Part shown: positions 56,708-64,000 of the stretch, piece after piece
Numbering within the stretch: the stretch's first letter is position 1
Layout of the letters: every line of letters starts with the position of its first letter
Origin: Euphorbia lathyris
Taxonomy: Eukaryota; Streptophyta; Magnoliopsida; Malpighiales; Euphorbiaceae
DNA: 64,000 nucleotides
Reading direction: 5' to 3'
Assembly: GCF_963576675.1 (NCBI RefSeq)
Contig: NC_088910.1
Span: forward strand, 102,762,807 to 102,826,806
The notes under the pieces: model-generated
Told to the model about the DNA's origin: nothing
Seen by the model: the letters and a program-made list of their open reading frames with translations, nothing else
Database searches by the model: none
Position numbers and translations under genes: made by a program

Positions 56708-58554
56708 ATGGGTTCTTATTTAGTCATATTGCTACTACTGCTGCCTGCAATAAGTTATTCTCAAGATTTCACATACTCCAGGGCTACTTATTATGGCAGT
56801 CCTGATTGCTTAGGGACACCAAGTACTTCTCTTTCTTATTCAATTATGTTTAATTATTTTTTAATGTTTAATTAAGTGAAATAATGCATTTTTATGCTAA
56901 TTATAATTCAGCTGGTGCTTGTGGATTTGGGGAATATGGAAGAACCGTCAATGATGCTAATGTCGCTGGAGTTTCCAAGCTGTACAAAAATGGCACTGGC
57001 TGTGGTGCTTGTTACCAGGTCTGTCATGTTAGAGATTAATATAAGATATATGATTATACTTTAACTATTAGTTTCAGCTTTTAGTTCAGTTGGTTACATG
57101 ACATGGTATCATATCCTTTGAGACCAAATGGTCGAAGGTTTGAGTCCCGGCTATTATAATAATAATCCAATATAAAATTTAGAACGAACTCGTATGTAGT
57201 GGATTTTTTTTAATTAATTTGTCAGTTAAACTTGCATTATGAAATTTAAAATAATTAAAGTGTGACTAGTAAATATATAATTAATTTGAAGATGGGAAAA
57301 TTTATTTAAATTAGAGCACTAAATATTAAATGATGGGAATTAAAATAATGGATGACAGGTTAGGTGTAAAGTAGCACAACTTTGCAGTGATGATGGAGTG
57401 AACGTAGTGGTGACGGATTATGGCGAAGGAGACAGAACAGACTTTATACTTAGTACACGTGCCTATGCTAGACTTGCACGTGCAAACGCGGTGGCTGAAT
57501 TGTTCGCATACGGTGTCGTTGATATGGAATTCCGGCGGATCCCTTGCCGGTTTTCCGGTTACAATTTGATGTTCAAAGTTCATGAGCACAGCAGGTTTCC
57601 GGAGTACTTAGCCATTGTCATTTTGTATCAAAATGGCCTAAATGATGTCTTAGATCTTCAAATATGGCTGGTAATCGTTCTATTCTATTCTATTTAATTT
57701 ACATAATAATAATAATAAGCTCAACTTGTTCAAAATACGCCTCTGAACTTTCAAAATGTCCGTATAGTGACCAAAAAAAATAAAGTATGTTACATCCACT
57801 TCGGAAAAGTAAAACGACTAAAGTATTTTAATATCGGAAACTTCATTTTTAATATATCTAATAATATTTTAAGACGTGCATAACATTCATTTTGAATGCA
57901 TCTTACTGTTATTTTTTTTTCAAACAAGTAATGGATTGATTATATTTTAAATAAGTTGATGGATTATCAAGATATTTTAAGCACATTGATGAGGCTACCG
58001 AAACACTTTTAAAGTTTATAAAACCAATCAAATTTTTTTTGGATAAGTTCAGATGACGGGTTATAATGTATTAAGGTTGATAATAATATATGTTGAATAT
58101 CAAATATTAATAAAAGAAAAATTTGAATTTAAGTATCAAAATTAGCTGAGTAGAACTTAATTTCAATGTCTAACACAACAACCCGGTTTATAAATTCAAC
58201 CAACTATATATTATATATAATAATCGTATGAAATATATAAATCATATAACATAAAGTATTATACAACAATCCATCAGGATCGGCTCTAGGCATAGACCAA
58301 AAATGGTACTGAATGGGCCCCAAAGAAATCTGAAATAATGTTTGATGATGCAGGAATATTGCAAAGAATGGAGAAGCATGAGAAGGAGTTATGGAGCAGT
58401 ATGGGATATGGCTAATCCTCCAAAGGGTTCGATTAGTTTAAGGTTTCAAGTAAGTGGAAATGGAGGAGGACTTAAATGGATAGAAGCAACTAATATTATC
58501 CCAGATTATTGGAAACCTGGTGTTGCCTATGATTCTCAATTTCAACTCAATTAG
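56708..58554 (+). CDS. EXLB1: Expansin-like B1, 4 exons
   Basis: Exons 56708-56822, 56912-57018, 57359-57670 and 58354-58554 join in frame with GT-AG introns to 244 residues. Residues 1 to about 19 are a signal peptide (MGSYLVILLLLLPAISYSQ), so the product goes to the wall. The double-psi beta-barrel domain follows: ATYYGSPDCLGTPTGACGFG, GTGCGACYQVRCK and VVVTDYGEGDRTDFILS. The HFD motif of alpha- and beta-expansins is absent, as in expansin-like proteins. The C-terminal carbohydrate-binding domain contains MRRSYGAVWDMANPPKGSIS and ends WKPGVAYDSQFQLN. Expansin-like B proteins are wall proteins with no proven loosening activity. A clear TATA box lies upstream. Intron 2 carries a tRNA-promoter-like repeat, and intron 3 a scrap of a dispersed repeat near 58275. 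The gene appears intact. Confidence 0.93.
57079..57150 (+). repeat. Dispersed repeat with tRNA-like A/B boxes, copy 2
   Basis: TTTTAGTTCAGTTGGTTACA, then ATGGTATCATATCC, then GGTTTGAGTCCCGG, in EXLB1 intron 2. The first and last words resemble polymerase III A and B boxes. The order matches 33220-33295 on the other strand. It does not fold as a tRNA and is probably a SINE relic. Confidence 0.5.
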
Positions 58555-59027
58555 ATTATTCTTATTTTAGAATAGTTTTTATTTGTGCTTTTGTTTTTTT
58601 GCATTGCGAGTCAACTCGTGATTTGGTGTGCCTTTTGTAAGTTTTTATATGAATGAATAAAACCCTGTAGTCTTATTATTATTATTCATTATAATAGAAA
58701 TTCAGAAAAAATTTCACTATCATGTATAAAAGGGTCAATTTAGAACAAATCAAAATTTACTTATTAATTAAGTTTTAAACTTGATATTATTTAACAAATG
58801 AATCTAAATATAATCAGTTTAAATACTAAAATATTTATTAAATTTGAACTAATTTATTAACTATTATCAACTTAAGGACTGAATTAAACCTTAAATTTTG
58901 ATTTGGGTTAACTTGATTATATGTATCAACTTTCAAACCATTTACAGTCAGTGCAAACAATTACAACTTTTTGGTTGGCCTGATATTAATTATATAAGAA
59001 AAGCTAGAGATTTACATATCACTTAAC
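58555..59027. other. EXLB1 3' flank
   Basis: The beginning is likely the EXLB1 3' UTR, with GAATGAATAAAACCC near 58650 as a possible polyadenylation signal. The rest is AT-rich with no gene. Confidence 0.45.
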
Positions 59028-59237
59028 GGAAAAAAAATCTTCTGTCCCGAATTCCCTGTCCCTTTCCCTGTCTCCCATTCAATTTTTGACACGTGTCCCT
59101 TTAACTACACTTTAACCAAAGTTAAGTATATCTAACCATAGTTAGTAGCAATAAAGTAAGATAAAAGGGACACGTGTCAAAAATTGAATGGGAGACAGGG
59201 AAGGAGACAGGAAATTCGGGACAGAATATTTTTTTCC
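59028..59237. mobile_element. Mutator-like foldback MITE with 9-bp TSD
   Basis: 210 bases flanked by exact TCACTTAAC at 59019-59027 and 59238-59246. The arms are nearly perfect complements for about 75 bp: GGAAAAAAAATCTTCTGTCC on the left and GGAAAAAAATATTCTGTCCC read inwards on the right, then GGGAGACAGGG and TTTTTGACACGTGTCCC blocks. A 9-bp duplication points to the Mutator superfamily. Non-coding. Confidence 0.88.
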
Positions 59238-59412
59238 TCACTTAACTACTTAATACTCTCTTTGGTTTATATTATTTGTTAGAGACAGAAAAAAAAAAAT
59301 TCACTTTAGGTTTTCAATGTAATTTTTTTATTTTATCCATATTAATAAGTTTAATAAGTTTAACCGTTTAAGTTAGTACTCCTTTTATTCAATTTTTTTT
59401 TTAATCAAAGAA

Positions 59413-59949
59413 TTATATTACTGAACCCTGAATTGGGCAAAAATGTAACAAAGTTGGTGTAACAAAACTCGGTATTGAATTAAAGAATAAAGGACAAGAA
59501 TTTAATCGTGCCACTCTAGCAAATGCATGAGCTACACCATTAGCTTGTCTCCGGATCCACTTGACTGAGTAAGAGTCATTGTTGTTTAAAATCGCCTTGC
59601 ACTTATCAATTATATCTCCAAATTCAGAATTATCCTGTGCAGTTGATTGAACCGCTTCAATTACTAACTTTGCATCAGATTCAAAGATAACACAATTCAA
59701 ATTCTGTCCCCGAACCCATTCCATAGCTCGAAGTAGTGCAACTGCCTCACATTCCTTTACTGTTACACAGCGTCGGAATCTCTCTGATTTCCCATGCACG
59801 AACATCCCCTGACTGTCCCTAATTACCGCACCAGCTCCCGCAAATTCTTCACCTTCTGAAACTGCAGCATCAGTGCAGCACGAGTACGCTGTCGGTTCTA
59901 GTGGGTGCCAATTTACGCACCTGCTGGCGTGATTTCTGCAGTTCGCCAC
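59413..59949 (-). pseudogene. LINE RNase H domain
   Basis: 178 residues of open frame. It shows AGAGAVIRDSQGMFVHGKSE, KECEAVALLRAMEW (Glu) and IFESDAKLVIEAV (Asp), with TDAAV before it (Asp). It ends near ANGVAHAFAR, where the domain's last catalytic region lies. The catalytic acidic residues I can place are present, so this part is well kept, but it is cut off from RT by upstream stops. Confidence 0.85.
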
Positions 59950-59961
59950 TGCTGAGATTTC

Positions 59962-60879
59962 TTATTTCAATCGTTGCGCACGGTTCCAGTCCCCTGATAT
60001 GACTTGCGCTCTGAAAACGATCTCCTCTGTCGATGTTGTTTCCATTTTCCAGAGACTGTCATTTCTGGCCTTCCAAAGGCTCCAATTAAGCATGAGGAAC
60101 GCATTGCCTTCTGTGGTATTCAGAATCGTTAACGTTCTATGTAACCAGTCACTAATCCCATCCGCCCTTCGGGCCTGCTCCTTCACTACAGCGAGTAAGT
60201 TTGCTTTACTCCAAACGTGGACAGCTGATTCGCATTCTGTAAAGCAATGCCATTCATCCTCCCAGCAGCCATTACACATTACACAGTTCACTTGTAAATT
60301 AATACCACGTTTCTACAAGTTAACCCGAACCGGTAAGCTATTAAGAGCCAACTGCCAATTTAAATAGTGAACCTTATGGGGAATTTCAGCTTGCCATATT
60401 CGTTTCCAATTTCCTTCCACAAAGTGACTTTCGTTTTCTTCCATATTCACCGCCACTCTATAGGCACTCTTTACCGAATACATTCCGTTTGGTTGGGCTT
60501 GCCATAGTATTTTGTCGCTGCTTCCTGATACCTGTGCATGGTGCTTGCTGATTTCTCCGATATCTCTCTCAAGAAAGATATCTTGCAACAGTTCAAAGTC
60601 CCATTCGAGTGTATTCGGGATAAGAAGATCACAAACTTTTAGTTGTTCAAGGCCTCCTATTTTAGGAGTTTCACTAAAACTATTTGTTTCGTTCCTGAGC
60701 CATCTATCACTCCAAACATTGACCGATCTTCCATCTCCTATCTTCCATCTAACCCCCTCTCTGATAATAAGTTGAGAACTCCAAATACTTCGCCATATAA
60801 AACTAGGCGAGTTCCCCAATGAAGCACTCAAGAACTCCCCTCTCGGATAGTATTTTTTGTAGATTTGGCTGACAAGCAA
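59962..60879 (-). pseudogene. LINE zinc-finger RT-associated region
   Basis: The block 60879-60313 reads VRWKIGDGRSVNVWSDRWL, PNGMYSVKSAYRVA and IWQAEIPHKVHYLNWQLALN, ending LPVRVNL before a stop. The next block, 60291-59962, has the zinc-binding CVMCNGCWEDEWHCFTEC. These are the hallmarks of the zf-RVT region of plant L1 elements. Confidence 0.85.
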
Positions 60880-60945
60880 AGTGGGTTCGGTGATGAGCCG
60901 CCACCCTTATTTTCCCAACATAGCCAGATTAAAGGCAGTGAAATT

Positions 60946-62809
60946 CTAGAAACTGAGACCTCCTCCTATCTTTGGAATACAGAGTCTATCCCAAGACATC
61001 CAGTTCAATCCCCTCTCACCTGATTTTTTGTTTCCCCACCAGAAAGAGTTGAGCATCTTCTGAAGTTCATCCGCTGTTGATACAGGTAGCCGAAAAACAC
61101 TCATGAAGTAGGTTGGAATAGCTTGCCCCGTGGCTCTGATGAGTGTAGCTTTCCCCTGCTTTTGACATCCCTTTCCCTCTCCACCTCTGCAATTTCTTCC
61201 ACAGTCTATCTCTGAAGTGCGCAAAGATGGACTTTTTGGATCTCCCTACCAGTGAAGGTAGACCCAAATACTTTCCGTTAGAGAGCGAATTGAAGATACC
61301 TGTAATGTTACTGATCCCCTGCGCCAGTTCCGGAGCAACATTTCTACTGAATATGATGCCTGACTTGTTTAAATTTATTGCTTGCCCGGACGCTTTCTCA
61401 TATTTCCTCAGTAAATCTTTTACTTCTCTTGCCTCTGCAATATTGGCTTGACAGAAGAGAAAAGCGTCGTCAGCAAAAAGGAGGTGCGAGATAGGTGGCG
61501 CACCCCTAGTTACCTGACACCCATGAATCTTCCCTTGATTTTCTGCATCTGCAAGCAACACAAATAAGCCCTCCATACAAATCAGAAATAGGTATGGCGA
61601 AAGCGGGTCTCCCTGTCTAAGGCCGCGCTTGGGTAGTACTGGACCTACCAACTTATCATTCACCTGAATCATATATTCCACTGAATTCACACAATGCATC
61701 ACCAAACTGACCCAATTGCTGTCAAAGCCTAATTTTAGCAAGATCCCTTTTAAATAATTCCAATCCACCCTATCATAGGCCTTGCTCATGTCAATCTTTA
61801 AGGCCATATCCCCTTTTTTCTTTTTAATGTTGCAATTGAGACTATGGATTAGTTCAAATGCAATTAGCACATTATCATGGATAGACCAACCCTTAATGAA
61901 AGCCGACTGACTGGTCGAAATAATTGAAGGGAGAATTGATTTCAATCTATTGGCAATAACTTTAGATATAATCTTGAATAGCACATTGCACAGGGCGATA
62001 GGTCTAAGTTCTGACATCTCAGATGGATTCTCGCATTTTGGAATCAAAGTAATAATAGTATTATTGAGACCAAGTGGGAAGTTACCTTGTTCAATCCAGG
62101 TTGTACCAGCAATAAAGATGTCGTCCCCCAGTAAGTCCCAGAAGTGTTGAAAAAATCCGAGATTGAAGCCATCTGGACCTGCTGCCTTGTCCGGATGCAT
62201 TTCAAAGAGGGCAGCTTTAAATTCGGCTTTAGTATAAGGTTGCATAAGTATTTCATTATCCTGGCCTGTAACCCTTTGATTAACTTTATCCACTATTGCT
62301 TCCCATTCGCTGTTGCTTTCTGAGAAAATGTCCGTGAAATATCGTTGTGCTATTTGCCCCAGGCTCGCTGTGTCTGTTACCACTTCACCTGCTTCGTTCC
62401 TCAGGCGACTGATCTTATTGTGTTTTCTGCGCCCGTTCGCATAGGCGTGATGAAGTTTAGTGTTTGTATCTCCATCCTGGAGCCATAAAAGCTTTGATCT
62501 TTGACACCAATGGTCCTCTTGCTGCAATAAGAGTTTTACAAGGTCCATTATAGCATCCGCTTCCCATGGGCCCTACCTTAGCTGCACCAGTCGAGATTGA
62601 AGCCTAGAAATGTTCTGAACCATGTCTACATGTTTACTTCTGCCCCAGTTACCAAGTGTCCCTGCTAATCGACCGATTCTGCTCTCCAATTTGTCGTTGT
62701 TGCTGTTTTGCCAGGCGTCGATGACCGTACTGCACAAGTCCGGCTCTCGGATCCATTTTTGTTCAAATCTGTGCGTAGCACTTTGGGAGGGCAAAATGTC
62801 GGTTTTCAA
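60946..62809 (-). pseudogene. LINE reverse transcriptase
   Basis: The main open block 62548-61067 has LQDGDTNTKLHHAYANGRRK, AAGPDGFNLGFFQ, ITLIPKCENPSEMSELRPIA, SAFIKGWSIHDNVLIA, MALKIDMSKAYDRVDWNYL, GLRQGDPLSPYLFLICMEGL and the catalytic box HLLFADDAFLF. A frameshift near 61160 moves the thumb region (ATLIRATGQAIPTYFMSVF) to another frame, which ends at a stop at 60946. The link to the endonuclease at 62573-62809 is in yet another frame. Confidence 0.9.
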
Positions 62810-63490
62810 AATAATTGGAGAATGATCCGATGTTGGGAGCTATTGAGTTCATACAAGTACTGTTTGGGAAGAGTAATTGCCAACTTTCAGACACCAGACA
62901 TCTATCATGTTTCTCCTGGACTTCATTCGGTTTCCCTCTGTGGCGAATCCATGTGTACGGATAGCCCATTAACGGAAGATCATGTAATCCACAAATCTGA
63001 AGTGTCTCACGAAAACCACGGTAGCACCATTCCGGGTGATCAACAAGGCCTTTTTTATCCCCATGGTTCAACAAGTCGTTGAAGTCGCCAATAATAGCCC
63101 AAGGGAGGGGAGAGGCGGCAGCAAGATTCCTCAGAATATTCCAAGAAACCTTATAGCTCTCTCCGGACACCCATAATATCCAGTGAGTCTCCAATCTCCT
63201 TTTTTTGAGTCATGTATAACCAAGTCTATGTGGTTAATTGAGAAAGAGAGGAGTGAACAATCATCTGTTTTCCTCCAGAAAACACACAACCCTCCGCTTC
63301 TGCCAATACAATCAACTGCATAACACCCTGCAAAGCCCAATTTACCACATATAAACTCAATCCTCGTCTTGCAAACCAGAATCTCAAAAAGAAATACCAC
63401 ATCGGGCCTGTGAGCACGGACAAGCTCACACAGAATAGGAACTGCCTTGGCGTTGCCCAGGCCTTGACAGTTCCAGCTTAGGGTGATCAT
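62763..63490 (-). pseudogene. LINE endonuclease, frameshifted
   Basis: 63490-63131 begins MITLSWNCQGLGNAKAVPIL and includes RPDVVFLFEILVCKTRIEF, with the catalytic Glu. The frame changes near 63140-63190. 63194-62763 continues with GESYKVSWNILRNLAA, then AIIGDFNDLLN (catalytic Asp/Asn), TWIRHRGKPNEVQEKHDRCL. It is an APE-type endonuclease split by one frameshift. Confidence 0.88.
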
Positions 63491-63517
63491 GCTGGTGGGC
63501 GAACCCCTTGGTCCGCC

Positions 63518-64000
63518 TTATTTTGATATTGTTTCTGTTTTGCTTTGGGGATGGAGCTCGTTCTGCGGCTTCGTTATAACTGGCTCTTTTCCAATTCCCT
63601 CCCCTGCAAGGAAGATTGCATCCACTTCCATATTCTGCGCTGCCTTCTCTGTTACCTTAAGGGAAACCGCTTTCCCTTTTCCGCGTCTCCTCTTCCTCTC
63701 TTCAGTGAATTCCATTCCCTAATCAGGTGGTATATTTTCTTTTGTCACTCCTGCTGACTGCCCCGTCTCGAAGATGCTAGTACCAAAATTGCGTGTCAGG
63801 TGTTGAAGGTTCTGTCTAGGAGCTAGCACCGATCGAGCCTCCTTTGTCACACTATTGTTCTCATTCTGTACTGTGGTGTTACTAGTAAGGCCTGGATCAT
63901 TCTCATCTCTCAACCATTTTTCACCTCCTAACAGGTTCAGTCTGCGCGTCGGAGCCCTAAGAGAGACATCCCAGGGTCGAACGATCTCCTCCTCCTTGCT
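63518..64000 (-). pseudogene. LINE ORF1 C-terminal part
   Basis: Two open stretches in the same frame, 63913-63719 and 63715-63518, are separated by one stop codon at 63716-63718. The text is polar and basic (RKRRRGKGKAVSLKV), as in the C-terminal tail of plant L1 ORF1. The zinc-finger and RNA-binding parts would lie outside the window. Confidence 0.65.

Larger units (their letters stand above)
59393..64000 (-). mobile_element. L1-type LINE with RNase H, 5' end beyond window
   Basis: Reads leftwards and ends in a poly-A tail (T run at 59393-59402). From right to left: ORF1 C-terminus (63913-63518), endonuclease (63490-62763), RT (62809-60946), zinc-finger RT-associated region (60879-59962) and RNase H (59949-59413). 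This is the order of plant L1 elements of the RNase H-bearing group. Frameshifts and stops break every part. The start lies to the right of the window. Confidence 0.9.

Noticed and set aside
57079..57150. Possible tRNA gene
   Set aside because: A/B-box-like words are present, but there is no acceptor stem, anticodon arm or correct spacing. Treated as a dispersed repeat.

Overview
This window is nuclear DNA of a flowering plant, most likely a eudicot and possibly a rosid. The evidence is GT-AG introns, chloroplast-targeted nuclear genes with transit peptides, a GH28 polygalacturonase, an expansin-like gene, PGG-type ankyrin genes, and dense plant retrotransposons and MITEs. I cannot name the species. 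No rRNA, tRNA, CRISPR or operon-like structure was seen.

Layout. 1-2.2 kb: LIL3 (minus, 3 exons), a light-harvesting-like protein of chlorophyll and tocopherol supply. 2.5-18.5 kb: transposon-rich. It holds a hAT MITE, a foldback element, a solo LTR with target-site duplication (TSD), decayed Ty3/gypsy integrase, a rearranged Ty1/copia element with two LTRs and PBS, another LTR-like block and nested palindromes. 18.6-20.0 kb: an intact 4-exon polygalacturonase (plus). 20.9-25.9 kb: a second Ty3/gypsy pol (minus), broken by MITEs and a full-size copia solo LTR. 26.9-36.5 kb: three ankyrin/PGG membrane-protein loci, one broken (minus), one intact (minus) and one intact (plus). 37.7-41.2 kb: a TIR-bounded element carrying a broken plant mobile domain (PMD) gene flanked by GC-rich palindromes. 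41.5-53.1 kb: CLPR4 (plus, 7 exons), a non-catalytic subunit of the plastid Clp protease. Its introns 2, 3 and 5 are filled by a hAT MITE, a 5'-truncated RTE LINE, a small foldback element and a near-complete RTE LINE. 56.7-58.6 kb: expansin-like B1 (plus, 4 exons). 59.0-64.0 kb: a Mutator-like MITE and an L1-type LINE (minus) running off the window.

How the genes relate. The host genes look independently transcribed. LIL3 and CLPR4 act in the chloroplast, polygalacturonase and EXLB1 in the cell wall, and the ankyrin/PGG family is a local cluster of a type linked to defence signalling. Much of the window is mobile DNA, much of it datable in relative order by nesting. The most unusual structure is the PMD element at 37.7-41.2 kb. 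The clearest insertions are those with exact TSDs: 2502-3059, 4296-5786, 24132-25429, 43928-44528, 45305-47208, 47790-47905, 49342-52590 and 59028-59237. All calls come from reading the sequence and translating by eye; no database search was run.
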